Shown in pieces: positions 35,141 through 46,857 of a stretch of DNA of 64,000 nucleotides; the stretch's first letter is position 1, and the number at the start of each line of letters is the position of its first letter. The translations under genes and the position numbers were made by a program. Origin of the DNA: Phragmites australis (lineage: Eukaryota; Streptophyta; Magnoliopsida; Poales; Poaceae); assembly GCF_958298935.1 (NCBI RefSeq), contig NC_084923.1, forward strand, positions 37,354,501 to 37,418,500. Direction: 5' to 3'. The notes under the pieces were generated by a model. It was given only the letters and a program-made list of their open reading frames with translations. It searched no databases and had not been told where the DNA came from.

Positions 35141-38100
35141 CCCAAAATTTTGGTGCCCTCTGATTTTGGGTAAACCCTGGTATTCTTGAGTGCCTTTAAC
35201 ACACACACCAACAGACGTTGAAAACATTCATCACGCACCCATCGTTCGGCATACCCCGGATACATTATAAGGGATTAACCCTCGACAATTGCCCCACCAG
35301 GTAGGGTGGTGCGTTTTCACGTTCCGATAAGTGTTGATAACTCGATTGGGCTACCCATGGCTGGATCCATAGCAACCATTGAGTCATGTTCCAAGGACCC
35401 CAGTCACCATGAGGTATTTGTCATAGGATATGACCCAGATGGGCCCGGTGTGCTCCAAGTTTGGAACATCGAATCAGAGTTCGAAGGCTATGAGGATCAA
35501 CATGAAGTTTGCATGATAGATCATGCAGCAGGGGGTGGCAGAGGCCCTCATGTCCCGAGCACTATTGGTGAGCCCCAAGCCTTGTGCCTAGAGGTAAACA
35601 AACCTGGCACCAATCATGAAGTGCTCTGATATATCCCCTGCATAGGGCGTGGTCCTTGGTGGCGTCGTCGTCTAAGCCGTCACACCATGCAAGCGCTAGG
35701 GGCTCCCCTCTTTGTGATATGTCACCGCTCCGCGCTCAACAACTCAACTACAAGGCTATGATGCCCACGCAGAATCTGTTGACTATGTGAATGCTTCTCA
35801 GCCACCCATCAGTGGTTGTGCCAGAGGGTTCGCCAGTAGCACCATGGCTACGTGAGCTCGCCCTCTTGGTATAGGCCACCCGACACCAAACCGTGGAGGA
35901 AAAAACCATGTCCATCGCAAAAATTGGTGAAGCTCGTGGCCACCAAGAATCGCAGCAGGCCACACGATAGAAAAGATCTCGTGATCCCTCAAAGACAGGA
36001 AGTACTCGGAGACCCCCGTCGTGTCAGGACAGCTGACCCACTGACCTGAGTGACTCTCTTTGACAACACGACCTCCACAGCGTGATCCAAGGCTAGAGGG
36101 CTGGCTGGGAGTAGGAAGAATGTGCTCGGTGGGAGCAAGAAAAGGGCAAGCAACCCTACAACTCACCTCCCAAACGAAGTGAGGCGTTGGACTCCTCCAA
36201 CCAATCGCTAGGGCCATGAGACCGTCGTCTCTCTCCCCAAGCACGTGTCGTCGCCCATTAGCGAGTGACTCCCGATTATGGGACGAGGTGCAACGCCTTG
36301 TCCGCTTGATTGCGAGAGGTGCACTGGCCGAAAAATTTACAATGGCTCGACCAATACCAAGAAGTTCCTGCAAATTTACACCATCATGTTGGAAGTCATG
36401 GGAGGCCACAGAAAAGTCATGGCCATCTATTTCCCGACCGCCTTGGCTGATTCATCATGGCTCTTGCTTATGAACCTCCTGCAGGTCGGTTCACTCGTGG
36501 GATGACTTGTGCAACTAGTTTGTAGCCAACTTCTAGGGGACCTACACCCTACCAGGGGTCGAGGACAACCTGTACTAGGTCAGGCAACGACAAGGCAAGT
36601 CGCTGCGAGACTACATGAATACCATTCGAAAAATCACAGGTGAGTCTGTGGTCATAGCATTCTGGAGAGGGTCAGAGACCAGAAGATGGTAAAAAAAGTA
36701 GCCACCAAGGAAGTCCAGAGTATCATCGAGCTCTTCAAGCTCACGGACAAGTGCGTGCAAGCCGCTAAGGCCTAAGAGTGCCAGAGCGGCCTAAAGCCAC
36801 AGCTGATCTCCAACCAGCCCACCTCTTTCAAAGGGATCGGCTGGAAGGAGAAAAAGAGCAAACGCAAGGCAGGATCGCCCGATGTCATGGTGGTCGAGGA
36901 GACCAACCAACTGCACTGGCACTTTGAGAAAAAGGACGAAAAGAAGGGCTGAGGCTACTATCCACCGCACAGACGTCCACGACCTAACCGAATGCAAGGT
37001 CGTGCGAGGCATCATCAACAAGGAGATTATGGAGCATAAACCCAGGCGCGATGACAATGGTAAGGATAGGGTTGACCCTGACCAATCGGCATATGGTCCA
37101 CCATATCTTTGGGGTACCGCAACGTATTTCTCGAACGAGGAATATAAGTCGATGGTCCATGAAGTGTGGGCCACCACGCTGAGCCCGAGCCCACATCTGA
37201 AGTGGTCGAAGGTACCTCTCACCTTCAGCCAGGCAGACCACCTCACGTGTGTTAGATGCCCTGGTCACTATCCCATTGTGGTCGAACCCATGGTACAGAA
37301 CATCCGACTAGGTCACGTACTAGTCGATGGAGGAAGTTACATCAACCTCTTCTTTGCTGACACGCTGGACGCCCTGCAAATTCCGAGGTGTGTTAAAACC
37401 ATCTCCTCCCTTCTTCAAAATTACCCCTGGCTCCTTGGCTAAGCCACTGAGGCAAATCGAGGTGCTCGTCACCTTCGGCTCACCTAGTAACTTTAGGACT
37501 AAAAAGGTTCTATTTGATATGGCAGACTTCGAGATCGCTTACAATGCAATCGTAGGGCGACCGGTGATGGACCAATTCATGGTTGTTGCCCACTACGCTT
37601 ACCAAGCAATCAAGATCCTCGGGCTGACAGAGGCCATCACCATTTTTGGCAGCAAAGATAACCCTGCACTATGACAATATGAGCCTTAATATAGTCGAGC
37701 TGACTCCCAGGTTATAGCTCGAGAACGCCAGGCCCAATAGTTGCCCGGTGAAGGTTCACGTCGTCGCTAGTCCAAACGATCGGCTCAAGGTCGTTTGCCT
37801 AGACTACTCCAACCCTTCCAGGACGGTCCAGATAGGGACTGGTCTGGACCCCAAATAGGAACTCATGGTCATCACTTCCCTTTGGGTGAACGTGGATGTC
37901 TTTTCTTAGAATCTATCTGATATGCCCAGAGTCCCTAGGGACGTGATCGAGCACAAATTATCAGTACGATCGGACGCGTGACTAGTAAAGCAAAAGGTGC
38001 GTTGGTTCACGGCCGACCGAAAGGAAGAACTTCATGACGATATCGATAAGCTCCTGGAAGTAGGCTTCATCTAGGAGGTGCATTACCCAGAGTGGCTGGC

Positions 38101-38544
38101 TAACCCAGTCATGATCTATAAACCCAATGGTAAGTGGAGGATGTGCGTCAACTTCATCGACTTCAACAAAGCATGCCCAAAATATCTCTTCCCTCTTCCC
38201 TAGATTGACCAGCTTGTTGACTCAACCGCCGTAGCCATCTGTTAAGCTTCTTAGATGCCCACTCAGGGCACCATCAAATTAGCATGTGTAGGAAAGATGA
38301 AGAGAAGACTGCTTTTGTAATGTCCTTCGAGATCTTTTGTTATGTAAAAATGCCTTTTGGTTTGAAGAGCTTCGGTGTCACTTCCCAGTGGTGTATTCAG
38401 CTTATTCTTCGACCACAGCTCGACAAAAATGTCGAGCCATATGTTGATGATATGGTCATGAAGAGTAGGACCAATTACGACCTGGTCACAGACCTCCAAG
38501 AAATATCTGATAACCTTTGAAAGTACCGCATGAAGTTGAACCCA
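35141..38544 (+). mobile_element. truncated Tat-like Ty3/gypsy element (5' LTR remnant to mid reverse transcriptase)
   Basis: A remnant of the 5' LTR ends CCTCGACA at 35287, followed by a leader containing CACCAGGTAGGGTGG. A gag N-terminal frame follows (35306-35629, with VIGYDPDGPGVLQVWNIESE), then gag core relics (36280-36950), a protease-like part with LVDGGSYINLFFADTLDAL (about 37320), and reverse transcriptase with YPEWLANPVMIYKPNGKWRM (38080-38150) and MPFGLKSFGVTSQ. The YVDD active site is intact at 38440-38451. DGGS in the protease and this RT type fit the Tat/RIRE2-like lineage. Many in-frame stops are present. The pol is cut at about 38544, where antisense gag of another family begins. 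Confidence 0.8.
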
Positions 38545-39747
38545 CTATGCGCCCACCGCACCTTGGAGTTGATGGGTAGCGAAGGGCGCCTTCTCGTGGT
38601 CCTCGATGGTGCGAAGCCAATGATCAGTGTCGAGGGGGTCCTCAGCATGCATGAAGGTAGGCGACTGAGTCTATTGAAAATCCGAGAAGTCATCTCGATG
38701 CCCAGTCCCACCTCCTCCATGAGGGGTCATGTTGCGCACGAGAGCCTCGAGGAGCGATGTCTAGGCTTGACTGGTTTTTTTTTATCTGCATTAGAACATC
38801 CGCCATACTTAGCGGTGGAGACATGTTATTCTCATTGGAACCCTCAGGAAGGTCTTCGAGATTTTAGTGGGTTATCATCCTGTTGTGATGATAAGATGAA
38901 AAGGAAAAAGTCAAATTCTGACTTAGTATAATAGCATTAGCCAGGTATCATTTACTTGGACCCATAACACTGCGTATTTGGAAAAATGCATGCACATGAG
39001 CTATAGGAAATGAAAGTACGCTCGATTCCTATCTACACATTTCTCTCTCGGACGTGTCTCTCCGCAACAAACATCAAGATCACAGGCATTCATACATACA
39101 ATAGTTTTCGATCATCACCCTTCGCGCTACCTTTTATTTCTCGTGTGAACGGTGTGAGTTGCCAACGTATTCACGTCACATACCGTCGCCTTACGGAACA
39201 CCCTATGTAATCGCCACATGGGTAGACGACCATATCTATCATCGTATGGTGGATATTCATACGTTATTGCTAACGTATTCACTTCCCGTACCATCACCGT
39301 ACGAAACACACCAGGCCCCTATCTCGCACTGGTTGAGCCCCCGATATTTACCGCCATCGGGGTGCATTTCTTACCTTTTTCATCGATGCAACATGATTCA
39401 CGACAAGGAACATCACAATAAAAAACTAAACGATATGAGCATCGCACACAACAACTCATTACACATAGTGGCATAATATGGCAAGTTCATACATATTAAT
39501 CATGAGGAGGCATAAAACAAACTTTCATAGGTTGCTTAGTGGATTTGACACTTTACTAACCCACATTCTAAGTGTTTTTAGGCTACTTCATTAAACTAGG
39601 CTCTGATACTAGCTGTGGGAACCATCCAAATAATATTCTTGTTAATCACAAAATCAATCATTTACCTAATCATGACTTCAAAGATTAACCAGTATATCAT
39701 CCTGGTAGTCCCAGCACATGTTTTGTGGTCAAGATCGGAACATATGC

Positions 39748-41201
39748 TGTCGGAGGATTAACTCCTGTCGCAGGGATCTCGAGAGACCCCTTTTTAGAGA
39801 TTCGGCCCGGGGGGATGATCCTAAATAAGTTCATCGGAGAAATAAATGGGAATGAATGCAACGGCCGGTGGTGGGGGTGATGACCTAGCGCAAGAAGAAG
39901 TAAATGCACCAGAATTTAGACAGGTTCGGGCCGCACGGGGGCGTAATACCCTACTCCTGTATGGATGCTATAACTGTCCTGAGGAAGTCCCTCAAGGATG
40001 TTGCTGGTTACAAGGATGTTGACCTAACTATGAGCTTGAGGCTCCTTGTTCTTCGGCTGGAACTGTGCTCAACCTTGCTCACCATGTCTACCCTCGGTCT
40101 CTCGTCGTTGTTGGTCTTTTGTTTTGGTCTCCTTCGTCTTGTTCGTCTTCTTTTTTCCCTTCTGTGTTGCCGGCTATTTTAAGTACTCGCCGGCCACGAC
40201 ATGCCCCGAACGGAAAGGAGGGGGCTTGAGTTCCGAGACGCCATAAATGGAAAGGGCGTCATCATTTCCTCTGGGTGAAGTGACCGGGGGTGGAAAATGC
40301 GTCGCACGCCCGGTCGCCCGTCACCATAAATGCCCTGGCAATGGGCGCCGTGGAGAGGGCACACCGGGCAGTCGCGGAGCAACCCGGCGTGCTCGCCCTG
40401 TCTTGTTCCCCTGCCACAGCAGTGCGGCAGACGGAACGCCTTGATCCTCACGACATTATCCCGAGACAAGCCGGATGGCACGGGACAGGACCTGTGCAAT
40501 TAATGACCCCACGCCTCTCTGCCAAAACGTGGCAGGAACTGACGCTGAGCGCGGCGGGAGCAGTTGGAGGTGTCAGGCCACGCACGCTCATTAAATGAGG
40601 CCTCAGACCTCTGGCTGGTTGACACCTCATCGGCAGGCCCCTCGGGGGCCTTTCTGAGTTGTCGGGGTACCGAGTGCTCGGGGGTACTGTTCACATCCCC
40701 GAGCACTCTCTCCCGAGAATGCCCGTCCTTGTCCTCGGGGTGCCGGGTGCTCGGAGGTACTGTTCATCTCCCCGAGCACTCTCTCCCGAGCACTCTTGCA
40801 CGAACCCTCGGGGAGCCGAGTGCTCGGGGGCTGCCACATGCAGCCCCGAGCACTCTCTCCTGAGCACTCTTGTACGGATCTTCGGGGAACCGAGCACTCG
40901 GGAGCTGCCGCACGCAGCTCCGAGCACTCTCTCCCGGAACTTAGCTCTTCTGATCGTCGGGGGACTAGGGTGCTCGGGGGTGACCGGGCACCTCCCCGAG
41001 CACTTTCTTCCCGATACTCGGATTCCGTGGATCATCGGGGTACTGGGGTACTCGGGGGCCACCGACCATGGCCCCGAGCACCTTCTCCCGGGACTTGGCC
41101 TTTCCTCATCCCATAAGAGAGACCTCGCGGGATGGCGCCATGTGGCGGATGGCCGGCCTGGCCTCGGGATTCGGGGACCCTTGGTTCCTGATACACCGAC
41201 A
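39748..41201 (-). mobile_element. solo LTR (gypsy-type), copy 2, nested in the family X LTR
   Basis: Same family as 11101-12445: it starts TGTCGGAGGATTAACTC and ends GATACACCGACA, with 5-bp flanks TATGC/CATGC (one mismatch). At 1454 bp it is about 110 bp longer, mainly because the internal GC-rich tandem array (about 40660-41000) has more units. It sits inside the LTR of the minus family X element: the two sides of that LTR align on either side of it. Confidence 0.85.
40660..41000. repeat. GC-rich tandem array inside the solo LTR
   Basis: Units of roughly 70-80 bp share CCCCGAGCACTCTCTCCCG and a preceding GAGTGCTCGGGGG-type arm, so each unit is itself partly palindromic (GAGCAC/GTGCTC). Confidence 0.75.
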
Positions 41202-42900
41202 CATGCCTTTCCAACATAAGCAATCATAACCAAGTTTAATAAAGAGCGAGTAATTAAATTATATTACAAGTTCTTAACCATTTACCAGTTTACAATTTAC
41301 AGCAAAAGAAATCTAGGAGGATACTAAAACTGATCAACTCCTAGCCGATAGAGAAAACTACGCAGCGGAAACAAAAGCTAAAGACAGCAAAAGATGGCCC
41401 TTATGCTTCACCCCGAAAGCGCAACCTTCGAGTAGTTGCCTACTCATTCCTGCCGCTAGTATCGGCGGGCATGAAGTAGCCAAATACCGCCTCTTCCTCA
41501 CCTACAAAACCTATAGAGTAGCTGAGTATGAATGTACTCGTAAGACTTAATCTATATAGGGTACATATAAATAACCCGACAACAAGAATTATGTATTGGA
41601 CCATTAGCAAGAAAAAAGGCCACAAGATTGATTAAAACATATGCGCCCATAACCTAGACACATATGTGTGAGCATCCAAATATAACTAACATACCATTCC
41701 TAAACCTGTAACTACCAACTTGCACATAAATGTAAATAGAACCATAGCGATACATCAATAGCCAGTCATAAACATTTTCCAACATACTATCCATACCATT
41801 ATTCCACATTCGTAACTCTACAACCGATACAAATGGACAGAAGCATGCTCATGACTGAGAGTGCGGCAATTAGAATTATTTTTGCACCCTACAGGGGTAC
41901 TCTTTTACCTACATGACTCAAGGACCATGTGGCTCACGTGTCCACATAGGCCCACATGAGGGGGTACTCGTGTCAACCTTTTCCAATAAGCTCCAATCGT
42001 TTGATTATACGCCGATAGGTGCGGGAGTCATCCAAAACTACTCCCGGAGCAAACTAGATACCCCTACAAGCCTATTCGCTTACATCATCGACTCGCACGC
42101 CAAAAGGCCATAGCTACAAATGTATTTGGCTTATCGTTCCCATATGCGACATGTAATAAGTACGGAAAGTGCTAAAACCAACTATACCAACGGACGATGC
42201 TTAACCGATACAAAAAGCGGTCTATGGTGCCCAAGCTCCTCTCTCGAACTACCCCGAAAAACTCCTCCGAAGGCAGAAAACACCCCTAACACCTCCCACA
42301 TCTCATCTCATCCTCACATCTCATCAACCATCGACATTATAATCAATATTCGTGAACAATAAGTAAGCCCTAAGCTCGCAAACAATGGTTGCACCATTGC
42401 TCGACTTCTACCAAGGACTTATGTATTGTTAAGTATTTTGAATAACTTTCAAGTTAGACATCAACAATGTTATCAAGGCTATAAGAATATGGATCATCAA
42501 ATAACCAAGGTACGACAATGCATCGCATAGGTTCTACCCATATAAGCCTGACATCGACTCATTGAACATGCAAACTTACATAAAGCATAATTTATCAATT
42601 TTAGACTCTACAATTCAAATCGAAAGGTGCAATATGCTTAGATACTTATCTTGCTGCTCTGGGGTTTGCCTGATACTTCCTGCACAACACTCGCAAAACT
42701 CTGAAAGGTTAGCATCGCCTTCACTCGCTTGGACCGGCGATACAACACCCTCTAAACGAATCAAAATGCAATGCATAAACAAATGAATGATAGAAAAGTG
42801 CACAAATGATGCATGCTTGAAGTATAAAAGAGTGATGAGCTTCAAAAACATTTACAAAAGACCGCTAAGTGATTAGGGTTTCAAAGTTTGAAACCCCAGA

Positions 42901-43400
42901 CAAGGTAACCTAAGTATACTTAGCTTTAATAGGATGACAGTCAGACCGACGTAGAGGTGGCGGCCTGACCGGCGGCCAGCAGAGAGTTTTGACCTCTAAT
43001 GGTCTGATCGTAGGCATGGTGGTGGTCTGACCATTGGGTGGCGGTCAGACTCATGTATAAGTTTTCAATTCAGATTCTCCACTCCCAACTAGCGATCAGA
43101 CCCGCCCTAGCGACGATCAGACCTTGGCTGCCACCTCTTCCTGAACTCCCTGCGAATCCCTAGCCGGTTGCGCAGTGCTAGCACACCGGCGTACAACTTT
43201 CTATCCATGTATGTGTGGATATCGTAGAGATGTTGTTGTTATTGCAATGTTAATCTTCTCAACGTGAAGATCGCAACACTGTACATGCTCTGTGGTCGAT
43301 AAGGTGATCAACTACTTCTTCTTCGTGATCGGGGACGTGATCGAGGCCTCCCCGTCGTGGTTGCTGCTTCCTCTACTTGGTCGAGGATCACACAGCGACC
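42901..43400. other. region rich in GTCAGACC/GGTCTGAC motifs
   Basis: From 42940 to 43130 the octamers GTCAGACC, GGTCTGAC and near variants occur at least six times in both orientations. No gene is recognised. It may be a fragment of another LTR. Confidence 0.35.
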
Positions 43401-43404
43401 ACTC

Positions 43405-43540
43405 GGAGCTGGTCGCAGGCTGCTTGGAGCTGGTCGAGGAATACTCGGAGTTGGTCGAGGAGCACGACCACCTGCTCGGAGCTGGTCGAGGAGCACGACC
43501 ACTTGCTCAGAGCTGGTCGAGGAACTGATCGAGAAGCTGT
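43405..43540. repeat. minisatellite of GAGCTGGTCGAGGA-type units
   Basis: Five or more imperfect direct copies of a unit around GGAGCTGGTCGAGGA, some extended by GCACGACCACCTGCTC, encode Leu-Val-Glu-Glu in one frame. No gene context is recognised. Confidence 0.65.
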
Positions 43541-44200
43541 TCGAGGAGTTTGACGCGCATGACGTTGGATTGCTCTACTCCAACTCTTCTTCTATTGTAC
43601 TGTGTGTTGAGCGGTAACGATCTATGATCTCCTACTAGCATGATTTCTTAGGTGAATGTGGTAGAAAATTTTTGTTTTAGGCTAGCGTAGCCTGTCCATT
43701 CCCCTACAACTCTTACTGTGAGTATTTATTTACAACTTCAATACTCCTTTTTTTCATTATAATAAAGAAGATTTTTTTTTGTTATTATCTTACCTTTGAT
43801 GCTATTATTTCCATTTAATAGATAAGTGGATTGGAGAAACAAATAAATATCACATCACAGTTGAAAGAGCGTAAAGACCACAGGTGGCAAAACCTCAGGT
43901 TGGAACATGACCTGTTATAAGAAATTTCTAGAGGCAATGCAGACTGACAGGTATGCTAAAACATTGTTGCTTGTTGAAATAATTACCTTTCATTGATCGA
44001 TTAAATTAAATTAATAAATGTATGAACTGTAGTGTCTCTTCATGGAGTATGGGACAGGAGATACACTATATGATAGTGTGACTTTGGTATTTTAAGCCTG
44101 ATAGTAAAGGTTTGCGACATGTTTATATAATTATATTATATTCAGATAAAAGATTAATTTTTATTATAATTTTGTAGCATGATATGACAAAATTCAGACT
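43541..44200. other. AT-rich stretch upstream of the Ulp1-like relic
   Basis: No separate gene recognised; it may include earlier exons of the transposon gene that follows, but none can be called. Confidence 0.2.
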
Positions 44201-44259
44201 AAAACTAGCAACAATTTTGTTGGACTTGAAACTAAACACAAGGAAAGAATGTTCATATT

Positions 44260-45623
44260 CCAAACATGATAGCGAAGAAGAAAAAAAGTTCAGATAATGT
44301 TATGATTGTAGAGAGTCCTGCCAAGTATGGAAAATTTTTGGAGACATCACATCAAACTGAAGATCAATCATTACTATGTGTTCTTCCCACTACCATCATG
44401 CCGATAAATGCATCTGAGTTAGTAAGCAAGCTTTGCAAATTTATCATGTCTATAGATCATATTGAGACTTTGAAGTATGTCTATCTAATTCTATATAATG
44501 TGTACTGTTTATATATATTTTTCTTATTTGTTATTGCACCTAATGCAGTGCATTGTTTTATAGGAAAGAATGGATTCAGAGCTCTAAGCCTCAACCGATT
44601 AGCTTAAGCCTAAAAAAATCTAGAAAATAATGGATGTGAAAAAGCCTATGGACAAGGATTGTTTCAACATAGGCGTGAGGATGTACACATGCGATGAGAT
44701 CAACCTGTTAAAGGATATCCAATATCACTATATGGACCTTCAGTTCTGGGTACGATATAATATATTTATGTAATCATCATATTTGCACATAATCTTATGA
44801 GCTCTTTTATTTATCATAGCTGTTGTGTGATTTCAGACGAGCCAAAACGTAGAAGGAAGCTTGATGTTTAGTTGTTGGCAAAAATGTTTGATACGTGGCC
44901 TGAGATGAAGTATGACATTTCACAGTGCAAGTTGATATATTTTGTTTAGTGTTTTATTTGTATCGTGGCTTAGTTTTTTCTAACGATAGTGACTGATGTA
45001 TGCAGATTCTATTATCGATAGTTTAGCACGAGCATTCCATTCTATTTGCATTTGACATGCTAGCTAGAAGTGTATCGGTATTGGACCCACTGCCTATAAC
45101 GGATTGGTTTAAAGGACATGAACCCATAGTGCCTTGTCTATTGCAAAATCTCAAATTTTCCAATAAATTGAATCTAGCTCTGGAAGTAGCAAGCCCCCTG
45201 TGGATTGATGACATATGTGGTTGGCATGATATAGTACCAATTTATGTTCCAAAGATGAAAGATTGGTAAATTTCTTACAACATCGGTTCAATCAATTAGA
45301 TTGTTCACGTCGATGTAACAATTTGTTCTTCAACAGGTTCAACTCGGGTTTTTTTTATTATTAGCTTCATGCACGCATGGAACGGTAAACAACTACAACC
45401 ACCAACTTGCACTGTGAGTGTTCTCAATGGTATTGTGGTTTACTTTAAGAAATTGGTCATCTGATTGTGCACTTTTTTACAAATATAATGAAATATAATG
45501 CACTTACAAGATGTGCACGAACTAAGAAAGAAGTTCTTGGTTGACCTGCTAAAATACAATGGGAATGAATCTAAAAATGGCATCCCAGAAGTTGTACTAA
45601 AATTTGTTAAACACATCAGATAA
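44260..45623 (+). pseudogene. Ulp1-like (peptidase C48) transposon-associated gene relic, copy 1
   Basis: Exon-like blocks on the plus strand match Ulp1-type genes carried by grass CACTA and Mutator-like elements. Block 44266-44480 has KKKKSSDNVMIVESPAKYGK. Block 44630-44755 has CFNIGVRMYTCDEINLLKD and YMDLQFW. Block 45023-45268 has HSILFAFDMLARSVSVLDP, carrying the His and Asp expected of the catalytic triad. Block 45335-45400 has FNSGFF, where a catalytic Cys would be expected but Ser is present, then FMHAWNGKQ. The last exon, 45511-45623, has LRKKFLVDLLKYNGNES and a stop. Frames shift between blocks, and some shifts may be introns. It is probably part of a transposon whose ends are lost; the terminus at 34951 is a possible partner. 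Confidence 0.6.
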
Positions 45624-45639
45624 TGCATCGTTCGGAATG

Positions 45640-46843
45640 AGAGATTAGTTGTTCAGCCATCGTTCACAAGCTTAGGGCTTACCTTATATCACAAAGATAA
45701 TGATGATGAAAGATGGTGTAAGCTAGAGAGGATGAGCCGAGATTTGAGCAGACAATAGGGATGCCTCGAGAAGGGAGTCTCGGATGCTATACGCCCGCTT
45801 GAATTGATTAAGCATCGTCCGTTGTTGCAGTTGGCTTTAGCGCTTGTCCGTACTTACCACGTATCCGTATATAGGACGGATGAGCCGAATACCTTATGTA
45901 GTTGTGATATTTTGACGTGCTAGTCTTGGGTGTTGTCGGTATAATAGGCTTAGAAGGGGTATCTAGTTTGCTCTAGGAGTAGTTCTAGATGACTCCTGCA
46001 TGTCAAGCGCATGTTCAAACGGTTGGGTGTTATTTGGGAAAGGTTGACATTAGTACTCTCTTATGTGGATCTGTGTGGTCACGTAAACTATATGGTCCTC
46101 AAGTCATATGGGTAAGGGAGTACGTAAAGTTTCAGTTGTTGTTGTGATGGTATGTTGGGAAATGTATGGTGATGTTGTTGACGTTTTAATACGGTTCAAG
46201 TTATAACTATGGTATGGTAATGATCTCAGGATAGAAGGTTGTTTATGGTTAGGTGTAGATGCTTACACACGAGTCGAAATTGCTCTTGCATATGGAATTC
46301 ACTTAACCTTGTGGTCGAGTCTTTGCTAATTATCTAAATTGCATTATCCTTAGTCGGGCTATTTATAAGTGCCCATTATGGATTAAGTTTTGTGAGTACC
46401 TTTGTACTCACGTGCCTTGTTTGCTTTTCAGGTGAGGAAGGTTTAGTCTTTGGCTACTTTACACCTGCCGATGTTGACGATAGGCAGGAGTAATATCATT
46501 CTACTCGTGTGTTGTTATTTTGGGGTGGCACCTTAGGGCAATGACGCTACTCATCTTTTGTCGTTATGTAACGCTTTCCGCTGTGTAGCTACTCTAGCAA
46601 ATGTTTGAGTTATGTATTTTGTTGTAAAGTTTAATCTACTTAAAGACTTGTAACTTAATTTAATTACTCGCTCTTTATTATGTCTTGTGATAATGTGCTT
46701 ACTGTAAATGCATGTGTTCCGATCCTAGAAGTAAACACATGTCCGGACTTCCGGGGTGATATTTTGGTTAATTATTGTAGTCATGGTTACACAAATGATC
46801 GACTTAATAAATAATTAGAATATTATCTAGATGATTCCTCTTA
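45640..46843 (+). repeat. 5' LTR of the family X plus element
   Basis: It aligns with 49151-50296 (direct repeat) and, inverted, with 39614-42450 once the solo LTR there is ignored. The right border is set by the primer-binding site three bases on. The left border is approximate; it abuts the Ulp1-like last exon. Confidence 0.75.
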
Positions 46844-46857
46844 GCGTGGTATCAGAG

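Larger units (their letters stand above)
38545..42900 (-). mobile_element. family X gypsy-type element, minus copy (5' LTR to mid gag), carrying a nested solo LTR
   Basis: Read on the minus strand, a long 5' LTR ends at 39614 and is followed by a decayed primer-binding site (TAGTATCAGAG, about 39611-39601). The untranslated leader (39300-39000) and the gag start follow (38900-38545, with HAEDPLDTDHWLRTIE). The same order and sequence occur on the plus strand at 45640-48600, which defines the family here called X. Gag ends abruptly at about 38545, so the 3' part of this copy is gone. The outer LTR border near 42900 is approximate. The LTR itself is interrupted by the solo LTR at 39748-41201. 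Confidence 0.7.

Noticed and set aside
40660..41000. Regularly spaced repeats that could suggest a CRISPR-like array
   Set aside because: The units are imperfect head-to-tail copies inside a retrotransposon LTR, with no conserved repeat/unique spacer pattern, in a plant genome.
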